Origin: Micromonospora cremea
Lineage (GTDB): Bacteria; Actinomycetota; Actinomycetes; Mycobacteriales; Micromonosporaceae
Length of the DNA stretch: 64,000 nt
Reading direction: 5' to 3'
Assembly: GCF_900143515.1 (NCBI RefSeq)
Contig: NZ_FSQT01000001.1
Span: forward strand, 1,984,001-2,048,000
The position numbers and the translations under genes are program-made. The notes beneath the pieces are model-generated. The model was not told the DNA's origin. It searched no databases and saw only the letters and a list, made by a program, of their open reading frames with translations. Every line of letters begins with the position of its first letter. Position 1 is the first letter of the stretch. Below are positions 44,337 through 53,437 of this stretch, in pieces.

Positions 44337-45077
44337 ATGACCGCCGATCCCGCGGACGACACCCGCACCCGGATCCTGCGCGCCGCGCTCGACCTCTTCG
44401 CCGAACAGGGCTACCAGCGCACCTCGCTGCGCCAGATCGGCGAGCGGCTGCGGCTGACCAAGGCCGCGATCCTGTACCACTTCCCGGCCAAGGAGCACCT
44501 GCTCGCGGCACTGGTCGAGCCGCTGCTGGCCGACCTGGAGGCGCTGCTCGACGCGGCCCAGGAGCAGCCCACCGAGCAGGCCCGGTGGACGGTGCTGGAG
44601 GGCTGGGTGGACACCATACTGGCCCACCGTCGGCCGCTCGGCATGCTCTTCCACGACATCGCGTTGGTCGGTCGGAACGACACGTACCACCGGTTGATGA
44701 GGATCGCGATGCGGGCCAACGACCTCATCGCCGGACCGGCCGCCGGGCGCCGGGAGCGGGTCCGGGCGGTGCAGGCGGTCGCCGCGTGCAGCGACCCCGT
44801 CGTGTTCTTCACCGACGTGCCGGACGAGGTGCTGCGCGCCGACATGCTCGACGGCGTACGCCGCCTGCTGGCGGCGCCGCCGGCCCCGACCGCCGGCACC
44901 CCCGGCGTCGCGGCGGGTGAGCGTCGGCGGCGACCGGGGCGACCGCGGGCGCTGGGCCGGGAGCAGGTCGAGGCGGCCCGGCGGATGCACGCGGCGGGCA
45001 CCCACTCGGTGGACGCCATCGCCGCCACCCTGGGCGTCTCACGGGCCACCGTCTACCGCCACCTGGACGAGCAATAA
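44337..45077 (+). CDS. TetR-type regulator with an extra Hin-like C-terminal HTH
   Basis: A 246-residue protein. The N-terminal TetR HTH (TRTRILRAALDLFAEQGYQR, TSLRQIGERLRLTKAAILYHF) is followed by a ligand domain to about residue 185. Residues 200-246 (RRRPGRPRALGREQVEAARR, MHAAGTHSVDAIAATLGVSR, ATVYRHL) form a second, resolvase/Hin-type HTH. Two DNA-binding domains in one chain is unusual. It probably regulates the divergent ABC exporter through the adjacent palindromes. Confidence 0.88.
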   Translation: MTADPADDTRTRILRAALDLFAEQGYQRTSLRQIGERLRLTKAAILYHFPAKEHLLAALVEPLLADLEALLDAAQEQPTEQARWTVLEGWVDTILAHRRPLGMLFHDIALVGRNDTYHRLMRIAMRANDLIAGPAAGRRERVRAVQAVAACSDPVVFFTDVPDEVLRADMLDGVRRLLAAPPAPTAGTPGVAAGERRRRPGRPRALGREQVEAARRMHAAGTHSVDAIAATLGVSRATVYRHLDEQ

Positions 45078-45123
45078 TGAGACGGATTTAGCGACGGTTT
45101 CGAGACGGTGGTGAACCCGACGG

Positions 45124-46917
45124 TCAGGCGGCCAGGGTGGCGTAGCGGCCGTTGCGGTGCAGCAGGCTGTCGTGGGTGCCGGCCTCGACGATCCGGCCGT
45201 GGTCGAGCACCGCGATCTGGTCGGCATCGCGAACGGTGGAGAGCCGGTGCGCGATGGTGATCGTGGTGCGCCCCTCGGCCAGCACGTCGAACGCCCGCTG
45301 CACGGCCCGTTCGGTCTCGGTGTCCAGCGCGCTGGTGGCCTCGTCGAGGACCAGGATGCGCGGGTCGCGCAGCAGCGTGCGGGCGATGGCCAGCCGCTGC
45401 TTCTCGCCGCCGGAGAACCGGTGGCCGCGCGAGCCCACCACGGTGTCGTACCCGTCGGGAAGGCCGGCGATCAGGTCGTGGATCTGGGCGGCGCGGGCGG
45501 CGTCCTCGATCTCCGCGTCGGTGGCGTCCGGCCGGGCGTAGCGCAGGTTCTCCCGGACGGTGGTGTGCAGCAGGTACGTCTCCTGGCTGACCACGCCGAC
45601 GATCGAGGCCAGGTCGGCCAGACGCAGGTCGCGCAGGTCGATCCCGTCGATGGTGACCCGGCCGGCGGTCGGGTCGTGCAGCCGGCTGACGAGCCCGGCG
45701 AGGGTGCTCTTGCCGGAGCCGGTCTCGCCGACCAGGGCGAGGCTGGTGCCGGCGGGCACGTCCAGGGTGACCCCGGCGAGGGCGGCGGTGTCGCTGCCCG
45801 GGTAGCCGAAGGTGACGTCCTCCAGGCGCAGGTGGCCGCGCACCTGCGCGGGGTCGAGGCGGACCGGCTCGGCGGGGTCGGCCACGTCGACCGGAAGGTC
45901 GAGGTATTCGAAGATCCGGGCGAACAGCGCCAGTGAGGCGGTCAGCGACACGCCCACGTTGAGCAGGCCCATCAGCGGACGGAACAGGCCGCCCTGCAAC
46001 GCGGTGAAGGCGACCAGGGTGCCGATGCTCAGCGTGCCGGCGGTGCCGGGCAGGCCGGCGGCGAGGTAGATGACCGCCGGTACGGCGGCGAAGATGATGC
46101 TCATCGAGGCCATCCGCCAGCGACCGGCCAGTTCGCTACGCAGTTCCAGGTCGACCAGGCGGGCCGACGAGGCGGTGAACCGGTCGATCAGCGCGGGCCC
46201 GGTGCCGAGGGTCTTGGCCAGTTGGACGCCGCTGATCGACAGCCCTTCCTCCACGGTGACGTTGAGGTCGGCGAGCTCCCGCTGGCGTTGGGCGGTGATC
46301 TCCCGGCGCATCCGGGCGACCCGGCGGGTCAGCCAGATCGCCGGCGGCAGCACCACCAGCGAGACCAGGGAGAGCTGCCAGGAGAGCGCGACCATCGCGA
46401 CGGCGGTGGCGATTACGGTGGTGAGGTTGGCCGCGACGGCGGTGGCGGTCGAGGTGACCACCGACTGCATGCCGCCGATGTCGTTGGTGATGCGGGACTG
46501 CACCTCGCCGGTGCGGGTCCGGGTGAAGAAGCCCAGCGACTGCCGCTGGAGGTGGCTGAAGACGTCGGTGCGCAGCCGGTGCATGATCTGCTGCCCGACG
46601 CGGGTGGAGATCCAGGTCTGGATGACGCCGAGGGCGGCGGTCACCGCGGCCACCGCGACCATGCCGAGGACCAGCCAGACCAGCAGGGTCACGTCGCCCT
46701 GCGGCAGCGCCCGGTCGATGACGGCGCGCAGCAGGAACGGGGTGGCCATCGCGATGATCGAGGAGGCCACGATGATCGCGGTCACGGCGGCCAGTGCGGG
46801 CCGGTGGGCGGTGAACAGGCGGCCGATGCGGCGCAGTGACACCTGGCGGGCCTGGGCCTTCTCGTCGGCGCTGACGGTGCGGGGGCCGCGGTCGCGGCGG
46901 GTGGGGGTCGGTTCCAA
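45124..46917 (-). CDS. ABC exporter, membrane and ATPase domains in one chain
   Basis: A 597-residue half-transporter of the multidrug/lipid type. Residues 25-310 form the six-helix transmembrane domain; the ATPase has Walker A GETGSGKST, Q-loop VVSQETYLLHTTVRENLRYA, signature FSGGEKQRL and Walker B ILVLDEATSALD. It starts at TTG, preceded by GAGAGGC at about 9 nt. A divergent MarR gene and a 17-bp palindrome control it. Confidence 0.93.
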   Translation of the reverse strand: MEPTPTRRDRGPRTVSADEKAQARQVSLRRIGRLFTAHRPALAAVTAIIVASSIIAMATPFLLRAVIDRALPQGDVTLLVWLVLGMVAVAAVTAALGVIQTWISTRVGQQIMHRLRTDVFSHLQRQSLGFFTRTRTGEVQSRITNDIGGMQSVVTSTATAVAANLTTVIATAVAMVALSWQLSLVSLVVLPPAIWLTRRVARMRREITAQRQRELADLNVTVEEGLSISGVQLAKTLGTGPALIDRFTASSARLVDLELRSELAGRWRMASMSIIFAAVPAVIYLAAGLPGTAGTLSIGTLVAFTALQGGLFRPLMGLLNVGVSLTASLALFARIFEYLDLPVDVADPAEPVRLDPAQVRGHLRLEDVTFGYPGSDTAALAGVTLDVPAGTSLALVGETGSGKSTLAGLVSRLHDPTAGRVTIDGIDLRDLRLADLASIVGVVSQETYLLHTTVRENLRYARPDATDAEIEDAARAAQIHDLIAGLPDGYDTVVGSRGHRFSGGEKQRLAIARTLLRDPRILVLDEATSALDTETERAVQRAFDVLAEGRTTITIAHRLSTVRDADQIAVLDHGRIVEAGTHDSLLHRNGRYATLAA

Positions 46918-46949
46918 GGGGCACTGCCTCTCGTCGGTATTGCTGAGGT

Positions 46950-46966
46950 TACCTCATCATGAGGTA
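46950..46966. promoter_or_regulatory. MarR-type operator, perfect 17-bp palindrome
   Basis: TACCTCATCATGAGGTA (46950-46966), extended by TTGCT/AGCAA arms outside it (46940-46944 and 46965-46969). It lies in the 79-bp gap between the ABC exporter and the MarR gene, as expected for an autoregulated MarR pair. Confidence 0.85.
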
Positions 46967-46996
46967 GCAACCGCATCCCCTGCTACCGTATTCCCC

Positions 46997-47425
46997 GTGA
47001 CCGAGCGCACGGCGGACGGCGACGACGAGAGCCTGGCGGAGACGTTCTGGGCGGTGGCCGGGCGACTACGCCGGCAGGCGCGGGAGTCGCTGGCGCCGTG
47101 GGACGTCACCCCCAGCCAGTCCCGGGCGCTCGGGGTGCTGGCCCGGCACGGTGAACTGCGCCCCGGCACCATCGCCGAGCACCTGCGCATCGCGCCCCGC
47201 TCCGCCACCGAGGTCGTCGACGACCTCCAGGCCCGAGGGCTCGTCGAACGCCGACCCGACCCGGCCGACCGGCGGGCGACCCTGGTCGCCCTCACCGAGG
47301 AGGGCAACCGCGTCAGCGCCGCCATCCGCGCCGCCCGCCGGGCCGAGGCCGACCGCTTCTTCGGCCACCTGGACGACGCCGACCGCGACCAGCTGGCCCG
47401 CATCCTGCGTACCCTGCTCGGCTGA
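46997..47425 (+). CDS. MarR-family transcriptional regulator
   Basis: A 142-residue winged-helix repressor (DVTPSQSRALGVLARHGELR, PGTIAEHLRIAPRSATEVVD, DLQARGLVERRPDPADRRAT with the DxRxx wing). GTG start at 46997. It is divergent from the ABC exporter and probably represses it and itself through the palindrome at 46950. Confidence 0.92.
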   Translation: MTERTADGDDESLAETFWAVAGRLRRQARESLAPWDVTPSQSRALGVLARHGELRPGTIAEHLRIAPRSATEVVDDLQARGLVERRPDPADRRATLVALTEEGNRVSAAIRAARRAEADRFFGHLDDADRDQLARILRTLLG

Positions 47426-47431
47426 CAAGCA

Positions 47432-47478
47432 AGGAAGGGCACATTGCTAACGGCTGGTGCATAGAAAGGGCCCTTCCT
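47432..47478. repeat. Hairpin repeat with AGGAAGGGC/GCCCTTCCT arms
   Basis: AGGAAGGGC (47432-47440) and GCCCTTCCT (47470-47478) are inverted copies around a 29-nt loop, starting 6 bp after the MarR stop. Short GGAAGGGC hairpins are common dispersed repeats in this group. It may terminate the marR transcript. Confidence 0.6.
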
Positions 47479-47578
47479 AACACCGGGTTTGCCCACTCAG
47501 CGCCCGGGTAGCCAGCGCGGCCCGTCCGGTCGGCAGGACCGGCCGTGACGGGCCGGGCGAGGTGACAGGAGGATGGCC

Positions 47579-47617
47579 GTGCCGCTGGTGTCCCATCTGA
47601 CTCACCAACCCGCCTGA
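47579..47617 (+). CDS. 12-residue leader peptide coupled to the amidotransferase
   Basis: AGGAGG (47567-47572) lies 6 nt upstream of a GTG that opens MPLVSHLTHQPA. Its TGA (47615-47617) overlaps the ATG of the amidotransferase gene as TGATG. The large gene itself has no RBS, so ribosomes probably reach it by reinitiation after this leader. The peptide has no run of a single amino acid, so attenuation is not shown. Confidence 0.55.
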   Translation: MPLVSHLTHQPA

Positions 47618-49401
47618 TGTGCGGGATCAGCGGGGAGGCCCGATTCGACGGCCGACCGCCCGACGCGGCGGCGGTCACCCGGATGGCCGAGGCGATGCGG
47701 TCGCGGGGCCCGGACGGCGAGGGGCTGTTCACCGACGGCTGGGTGACGCTCGGGCACCGCCGGCTGACCATCATCGACCTGTCCGACGCGGGCGGCCAGC
47801 CGATGGTGCGCGACGACCTGGGCCTGGCACTGGTCTTCAACGGCTGCATCTACAACTATCCCGAGCTGCGCGAGGAACTCACCCACGCCGGGTACGCCTT
47901 CCACTCCACCAGCGACACTGAGGTGATCCTGGTGGCGTACGCGCACTGGGGTGACCGCTTCGTCGACCACCTGGTCGGCATGTTCGCGATCGGGCTCGTC
48001 GACCGGGCCCGGCGGCGGCTGGTGCTGGTCCGCGACCGGCTCGGCATCAAACCGCTCTACCTCGCCGAGACCCCCGGGCGGCTGCGGTTCGCCTCCACCC
48101 TGCCCGCGTTGCTGCGCGCCGGCGACGTGGACACCAGCATCGACCCGGTGGCGCTGCACCACTACCTGTCCTGGCACTCCATCGTGCCCGCGCCGCGGAC
48201 CGTGCTGCGCGGCGTGCGCAAGCTGCCGCCGGCCACCCTGCGGGTGATCGAGGCGGACGGGCGCAGCCGGGAGGAGGTGTACTGGCGGCCGGACTACGTG
48301 CGGGAACCGGCCGACGCCGGGATGGACGCCGCCGACTGGCGGGCCGCCATCGGGGACGCGCTGCGCACGGCGGTACGCCGCCGGCTGGTCGCCGACGTGC
48401 CGGTCGGGGTGCTGCTCTCCGGCGGGCTGGACTCCAGCCTCATCGTGGCGCTGCTCGCCGAGGCCGGCCAGCGGCACCTGCGCACGTTCAGCATCGGCTT
48501 CGACAGCCGCGGCGGCGAATCCGGCGACGAGTTCCACTACTCCGACCTGGTGGCCCGCGCGTACGACACCGACCACGACCGGATCCGCCTGTCCAACGAC
48601 GACCTGGTGCCCGCCGTGCGGCGCGCCGTCCTGGCGATGGCCGAACCGATGGGCAGCCACGACGTCGTCGCCTTCCACCTGCTCTCCGAGCAGGTGGCCC
48701 AGCACGTGAAGGTGGCCCAGTCCGGGCAGGGCGCCGACGAGGTGTTCGCCGGCTACGGCTACCACCACCCCCTGACCGAGGTGCCCCGGCACGGCGCCGC
48801 CGAGACGTTCGCCGCCGCGTTCTTCGACCGCGGCCACGACGAACTGCGCCAGATCGTCGGTCCGGCGTACGCGCTGGACCGCGACGCCAGCCGCGACCTG
48901 CTGACCGAGCACCTCGCCGCACCCGGTGCGCAGACCGCGCTGGACGCGGTGCTGCGCCTGGACACCCACGTGATGCTGCCCGACGACCCGGTCAAGCGGG
49001 TGGACAACATGAGCATGGCGTGGGGCCTGGAGGTGCGCACCCCCTTCCTCGACCAGGACCTGGTCACCCTGGCCGCGCACTGCCCGCCGGAGCACAAGGT
49101 GGCCCAGGGTGGCAAGGGCGTGCTGAAGGAGGTGGCCCGCGAGGTGCTGCCGGCCGAGGTCATCGACCGGCCGAAGGGCTACTTCCCGGTGCCGGCGCTG
49201 CGCAACGTGGACGGGCCGGTGCGCGAGCTGGTGGCCGAGGCGTTGCAGGCGCCGGCGGCGCGGGAGCGGGAGCTGTTTCGCCGGGACTACGTGGCACGGC
49301 TGCTCGCCGAACCGGACCGGGCCGAGGCGGCGGCCGGCAGCAACAAGCTGTGGCAGCTCGGGCTGCTGGAACTCTGGCTTCAGACGCACGACATCCGCTG
49401 A
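47617..49401 (+). CDS. Asparagine synthase-type amidotransferase
   Basis: A 594-residue enzyme. Cys2 (MCGISGEARF) is the glutaminase nucleophile; residues 1-190 are the N-terminal amidotransferase domain (RGPDGEGLF, FNGCIYNY). The synthetase domain has the PP-loop LLSGGLDSSLIVALL and the C-terminal DNMSMAWGLEVRTPFLDQDL. The sequence resembles the subfamily that amidates N-acetylglutaminylglutamine (an osmoprotectant) as well as AsnB; its usual synthetase partner is not in the window. Translation appears coupled to the leader at 47579. Confidence 0.9.
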   Translation: MCGISGEARFDGRPPDAAAVTRMAEAMRSRGPDGEGLFTDGWVTLGHRRLTIIDLSDAGGQPMVRDDLGLALVFNGCIYNYPELREELTHAGYAFHSTSDTEVILVAYAHWGDRFVDHLVGMFAIGLVDRARRRLVLVRDRLGIKPLYLAETPGRLRFASTLPALLRAGDVDTSIDPVALHHYLSWHSIVPAPRTVLRGVRKLPPATLRVIEADGRSREEVYWRPDYVREPADAGMDAADWRAAIGDALRTAVRRRLVADVPVGVLLSGGLDSSLIVALLAEAGQRHLRTFSIGFDSRGGESGDEFHYSDLVARAYDTDHDRIRLSNDDLVPAVRRAVLAMAEPMGSHDVVAFHLLSEQVAQHVKVAQSGQGADEVFAGYGYHHPLTEVPRHGAAETFAAAFFDRGHDELRQIVGPAYALDRDASRDLLTEHLAAPGAQTALDAVLRLDTHVMLPDDPVKRVDNMSMAWGLEVRTPFLDQDLVTLAAHCPPEHKVAQGGKGVLKEVAREVLPAEVIDRPKGYFPVPALRNVDGPVRELVAEALQAPAARERELFRRDYVARLLAEPDRAEAAAGSNKLWQLGLLELWLQTHDIR

Positions 49402-49437
49402 GCAGGCGAACGCCGCACCGTCGGCCGGCCCGGCACG

Positions 49438-50646
49438 TCACTCCAGCGCCACGGCCGCCGCCCGCCCGGTGAGGAAGGTCTGTTCCGCCGCGTTGTCCGT
49501 CAGTGCGGCTGCCGTCCGGTACGCGACGGCGGCCTCCTCGCCCCGGCCGAGCCGCGCCAGCAGGTCGGCGCGGACGGCGTGCCGCACGTGGTAACCGTCC
49601 AGGTCGAGGCGGTCCACCTCGGCCAGCGCCATCGCGGGCCCGGCCACCTCGGCGAGCGCGACCGCCCGGTTCAGCGCCACCACCGGGCCGGGGGCCACCG
49701 CCAGCAGCTCGTCGTACAGCTGGAGGATCTGGTCCCAGTCGGTGTCGACGGCGCGGGGCGCGGCGCTGTGCACGGCGGCGATCGCGGCCTGGATCAGGTA
49801 CGGCCCCGGCTGGTCGCGGCGCAGGCAGCGGCGGACCAGCGACTGTCCCTCGGCGACCAGCGCGGCGTCCCACCGGGCCCGGTCCTGCCGGGGCAGCGGA
49901 ACGAGGTCGCCGTCGGGAGTGGTCCGCGCGTCCCGGCGGGACTCGGTGAGCAGCATCAGCGCGAGCAGGCCGAGCGCCTCCGGCTCGTCCGGCATCAGCT
50001 CGACCAGCAGCCGGGTCAGCCGGACCGCCTCGGCGCAGAGTTCCGCGCGGACCAGTCGCCGCCCGGCGCTGGCCGTGTACCCCTCGTTGAAGATCAGGTA
50101 GAGCACCGCGAGCACGGCGTGCAGCCGGTCGGGCAGGTCGGCGTCGCGCGGCACGCGGTACGGGATCCGCGCGTCGCGAATCTTCGACTTGGCCCGAACG
50201 AGCCGCTGCGCCATCGTCGGCTCGGGCACCAGGAAGGCTCGGGCGATCTCGGCGGTGCTGAGCCCGCCGAGCAGGCGGAGGGTGAGCGCGACCCGGGCGG
50301 CCGGGGCGAGCGCCGGATGGCAGCAGGTGAAGATCAGACGTAGCCGGTCGTCGCGCACCGGCGCCTCCTCGGCGGGTGGGTCGGCGGCGTACAGCAGGGC
50401 CGCCTGGGCGTGCCGGTCGGCCCGGGACGCTTCCCGGCGCAGCCGGTCGATGGCCCGGTTTCTGGCGGTGGTGATGATCCAGCCGGCCGGGCTGGGCGGT
50501 GGTCCGGTCTGCGGCCACCGTCGGAGCGCGATGGTGAAGGCGTCCTGGACGGCCTCCTCGGCGAGGTCGATGTCGCCGAGGAGGCGGACCAGGACGGCGA
50601 CCGCGCGGCCGTACTCCGCGCGGAACACCGCCTCCGCGTCCTCCAT
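49438..50646 (-). CDS. ECF-type RNA polymerase sigma factor with DUF6596 extension
   Basis: A 402-residue sigma factor of the type paired with YCII proteins (ECF42 group). Sigma-2 region: [39 protein letters not shown]; sigma-4: [40 protein letters not shown]. The C-terminal 210 residues form the helical TPR-like domain ([26 protein letters not shown]). Its ATG lies immediately after the YCII-like gene, so the two are co-transcribed. Confidence 0.93.
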   Translation of the reverse strand: MEDAEAVFRAEYGRAVAVLVRLLGDIDLAEEAVQDAFTIALRRWPQTGPPPSPAGWIITTARNRAIDRLRREASRADRHAQAALLYAADPPAEEAPVRDDRLRLIFTCCHPALAPAARVALTLRLLGGLSTAEIARAFLVPEPTMAQRLVRAKSKIRDARIPYRVPRDADLPDRLHAVLAVLYLIFNEGYTASAGRRLVRAELCAEAVRLTRLLVELMPDEPEALGLLALMLLTESRRDARTTPDGDLVPLPRQDRARWDAALVAEGQSLVRRCLRRDQPGPYLIQAAIAAVHSAAPRAVDTDWDQILQLYDELLAVAPGPVVALNRAVALAEVAGPAMALAEVDRLDLDGYHVRHAVRADLLARLGRGEEAAVAYRTAAALTDNAAEQTFLTGRAAAVALE

Positions 50647-50648
50647 GG

Positions 50649-51004
50649 TCAGTCGCCGGCCCCACCCTGGAACGGGCGGACCTCGATCGGAGTGTGGTGG
50701 CCAGCGCGTAGCGCCGGCCCCAGTCCAGGGCGACGTCCAGGTCCGGCACGTCGATGATGGTGATGCCGCCCAGGTGCTCCTTGCCCTCGACGAACGGCCC
50801 GTCGGTGACCAGCACGTCGCCGTCGCGGGGGCGCAGGACGGTGGCGGAGTCCGGGCCGTGCAGGCCCTGCCCGAAGACCCATGACCCGGTGGCCGTCAGC
50901 TCGTCGCGCAACTCGCCGAGCTGGCGCATCACGCCGGCCAGGAATTCCGGCTCGGGCGGCAGCTCACCCTGTGGCTGGTGGATGCTGAGCAGGTACAGAG
51001 TCAT
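50649..51004 (-). CDS. YCII/DGPF-domain protein with a frameshift at its 3' end
   Basis: A small YCII-related protein ([40 protein letters not shown] with the DGPF motif), partner of the ECF sigma factor. The main frame reads through the expected end. Changing frame at the AC-repeat near 50692 gives the conserved tail [13 protein letters not shown] and a TGA just before the sigma ATG. A 2-nt slip (AC) or a sequencing error would explain it. Confidence 0.8.
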
Positions 51005-51172
51005 CGTTCCTCCTCGCGGGCGGCCGGCCCGTCGCCGACCTCTCATCCTCCACACGAACGGCCGGCGGCCAGATCGACAGGCCGCCCGGAAAAGGTTCGA
51101 CCGTCGTCCGCGCCGCCCGCGTCTGCCGAGGTCGCGGGGCAGCCCGACGAGAGCGTCGGCCAGCGCGTCCGT

Positions 51173-51478
51173 TCAGGTGGTGCCCAGCAGCATCTGCCCG
51201 TCGATGAACCGGGCCTCGTGCCAGCGGACCCCGGCCAGTCCGGCCACCGCCTCGCTGAGATCGCCGAAGAACGCCTGCGCCTGACCGTTGCGGTTGTCCT
51301 CTTCGGCGTAGCTCAGGAGAAAGAGTGGCACGCCCGCCTCCGCTGACGGGTCCCACGACCGGTGCGCTCGGTGAAGGACCGTCGATGCCAGATCGGCCGA
51401 AGCGCGATCATCGCGGGGCCGCGTCGGGGAGTCATATGCCCGACGGTTGGGGTATGCCGGGGACGTGGCCGGGGGCAT
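51173..51478 (-). pseudogene. Truncated TIR-domain fragment
   Basis: A frame of 101 residues of which the last 55 (VPLFLLSYAEEDNRNGQAQA, FFGDLSEAVAGLAGVRWHEA) match the start of TIR-like domains such as FxsC-type proteins (FFLSYA....D..V..FF.DL). It stops after the second predicted strand, before the catalytic Glu region. Probably a relic of a TIR gene. Confidence 0.5.
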
Positions 51479-51511
51479 CCGGGTCGGATCGTGGGCGGGC
51501 CGGTGGCGCGG

Positions 51512-52264
51512 TCAGTTCGGGGTGAGCTTCAGCGTCGACCGCGCGGTCAGCGTGTCACTGTCGACGAAGACCGTGTCGATCGCCGGCTCGGTGACCGTGA
51601 TCGGGACGGCTGACGCGAGCGGGATGCCGTCCGGGAGCGGCAGGTCCGGGGCAAGTATGATCTTGTTGTCGAGAAGCTTTCCGACCAACCTGGTGGCGTA
51701 GAAGGCAACGTTCCCGTCGAGCGTCAGCTCACTGGTGCGCAGGGGCAGCATCCGGCCCGCCGGGGCGGGTGCGTCGAGCAGGAGATCGTCGGTGACCGCG
51801 CGGTCCAGCTTGAACTTCAACGTCGTGACCGTGCCGTCCGCTGTGGGCAGCTTGACGATCCCCTCGACCCGGAGCCCGGTCAGGGTCACCCGCGACCCGG
51901 TCCAGCGTGACGGCGTCACCGCCACCACCGGCTGTCCAGGCTCAGGCGAAATCAGGGGCAACGGCTTCCTGGCCTCGGCGCCGCCGGTGGGGGTCCGTGG
52001 CGGCCCCGGAGTGCAGTCGATGGTCGGACAGGTGGGTCCGTCCAGCGTCGGGGTGTCGGGACCGGACGCCCGGCCCGGGCCGGGCGCCGCCAGGGCAACG
52101 GCGGCGGAGATACCCAGCAGCACCGTGGCGATCCGCAGGTCGGTGTGCCAGGGCATCGGCTCCGGTCGCCCGGACCGCCGAGAACCACGGCGCGCGACGC
52201 GCACCCCGTGGACCGTGGACACCGGCGGCGACCCACCCCGCCCGGTGCCGTCCCGGCCGGTCAT
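51512..52264 (-). CDS. Secreted protein of the DUF6114/DUF6230 operon
   Basis: A 250-residue protein with an Arg-rich start, a hydrophobic export segment (LRIATVLLGISAAVALAAPG, about 44-63), a Cys-containing Pro-rich linker (TCPTIDCTPGPP), then a beta-rich domain (TLTGLRVEGIVKLPTADGTV; SELTLDGNVAFYATRLVGKL). The latter resembles the DUF6230-type fold of the first gene in this operon. ATG overlaps the TGA of the DUF6114 gene (TGATG). Function unknown. Confidence 0.75.
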   Translation of the reverse strand: MTGRDGTGRGGSPPVSTVHGVRVARRGSRRSGRPEPMPWHTDLRIATVLLGISAAVALAAPGPGRASGPDTPTLDGPTCPTIDCTPGPPRTPTGGAEARKPLPLISPEPGQPVVAVTPSRWTGSRVTLTGLRVEGIVKLPTADGTVTTLKFKLDRAVTDDLLLDAPAPAGRMLPLRTSELTLDGNVAFYATRLVGKLLDNKIILAPDLPLPDGIPLASAVPITVTEPAIDTVFVDSDTLTARSTLKLTPN

Positions 52265-52743
52265 CAACTCGTCGAGGAGCGCGGGCCGCCTGCCCTCGGC
52301 GGCGTGCGCGCGGTGTCGTCAGCCGGCTGGTCATCGGACCGGACGGTCCGGTGGGTGTCCGGCATCCAGCCGAAGCCGAGGGCGCTGCCGAACGCGCCCA
52401 GCAGCAGCCCGATGAAGAAGCCGCCGAGGTTCACCCCGATCAGGGAGAAGAGTGCGGTAACCGCCGCGACCACCGCGTAGAGGATCCGGTGTTGCGGCTT
52501 GAACCACATCAACATCCCGCAGGTCACCAGAATGGCGGGGATCAACCAGGACAGAAAGCCGGTCGGACCCAGCTGAAATGCCAGACCACCGAGCGACATC
52601 TGGGTCGTGCCGAAGATCTCCAGACCGGCCAGTGCGGTGAGCAGGCCACCCCAGAACGGACGGGTCCGCCGCCAGAATCGGAAGCCGCCCAGCGTGTCGC
52701 GGAACCGGGTGGACCCGGCAGTTTGCGGTTCGGCGGTCGTCAC
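52264..52743 (-). CDS. DUF6114-family membrane protein
   Basis: A 159-residue protein with four membrane helices (FWGGLLTALAGLEIFGTTQM; FLSWLIPAILVTCGMLMWF; ILYAVVAAVTALFSLIGVNL; GGFFIGLLLGAFGSALGFGW) matching DUF6114. GTG at 52743 with GGAGG 8 nt upstream. It is regularly paired with DUF6230 proteins in actinomycetes; role unknown. Confidence 0.9.
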   Translation of the reverse strand: MTTAEPQTAGSTRFRDTLGGFRFWRRTRPFWGGLLTALAGLEIFGTTQMSLGGLAFQLGPTGFLSWLIPAILVTCGMLMWFKPQHRILYAVVAAVTALFSLIGVNLGGFFIGLLLGAFGSALGFGWMPDTHRTVRSDDQPADDTARTPPRAGGPRSSTS

Positions 52744-52825
52744 GCATGGCCTCCTGCCGGGGAAGGGAAATTTGAGGGCCGGCACGGAAAGCCGCGAAGC
52801 CCTCCCGCGGACTCCGGTGGTCAGC

Positions 52826-53437
52826 TCAGAAGCATTCCTTCGCCGCGGCGCCCAGGTTGACCTTCAGCCGCAGACCCGTCAGGTTGAACGTCCCGGCCTG
52901 GGTGGAGCGGGCCACCTGACGAAGGTTTTTGATCGTCACCACGTCGGCCTGCTGACCGAAGCCCTTCCGGGGACCCTGCGCACCGTCCGGACCGCCTTGC
53001 AGGGTCGACGCGTCCTGCCCGATGTTGACGTTCTTGAACACGACGTCACCCTCGAGCGACTCAGCGTCGATCAGGAGGTCGCTCGCGGTGGCGGGTCTAC
53101 CGCCGCCGCCGGCGTTGATGGTGAGCACCACGGGGAGGCCGGGCGTCTTCACCGACTGACAGAGGTCGTAGAGTCGCGCCTCGCGGATCCCGGTGACCGC
53201 AACCGGGTGTTCCTTGCCGTCCACCTCCCGGGCAACGCCTCCGTACTGGACGAAGCCGGTGCCCTGCAGCTCCGACGCGGACACCTTGAACGTCTGGCCG
53301 GAGACGGCGAACGAGGCTGCGACCGCGCCGTGGGCCATGCCGAGCACGATGGCGCCCGCGACCACGACCACCGGAACCAGCAGTGCGGCGGAGCGCCGCC
53401 ACCGGGTGTGACCCGGGTTGTCGATCCGATCCTGCAC
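52826..53437 (-). CDS. DUF6230-family secreted/anchored protein
   Basis: A 203-residue protein with an N-terminal membrane/signal segment (AALLVPVVVVAGAIVLGMAH, residues 17-37), then a beta-rich domain (FAVSGQTFKVSASELQGTGF; DLLIDAESLEGDVVFKNVNI; TFNLTGLRLKVNLG). Start GTG with GAGGAGGA upstream. First gene of the three-gene operon. Function unknown. Confidence 0.9.
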   Translation of the reverse strand: MQDRIDNPGHTRWRRSAALLVPVVVVAGAIVLGMAHGAVAASFAVSGQTFKVSASELQGTGFVQYGGVAREVDGKEHPVAVTGIREARLYDLCQSVKTPGLPVVLTINAGGGGRPATASDLLIDAESLEGDVVFKNVNIGQDASTLQGGPDGAQGPRKGFGQQADVVTIKNLRQVARSTQAGTFNLTGLRLKVNLGAAAKECF

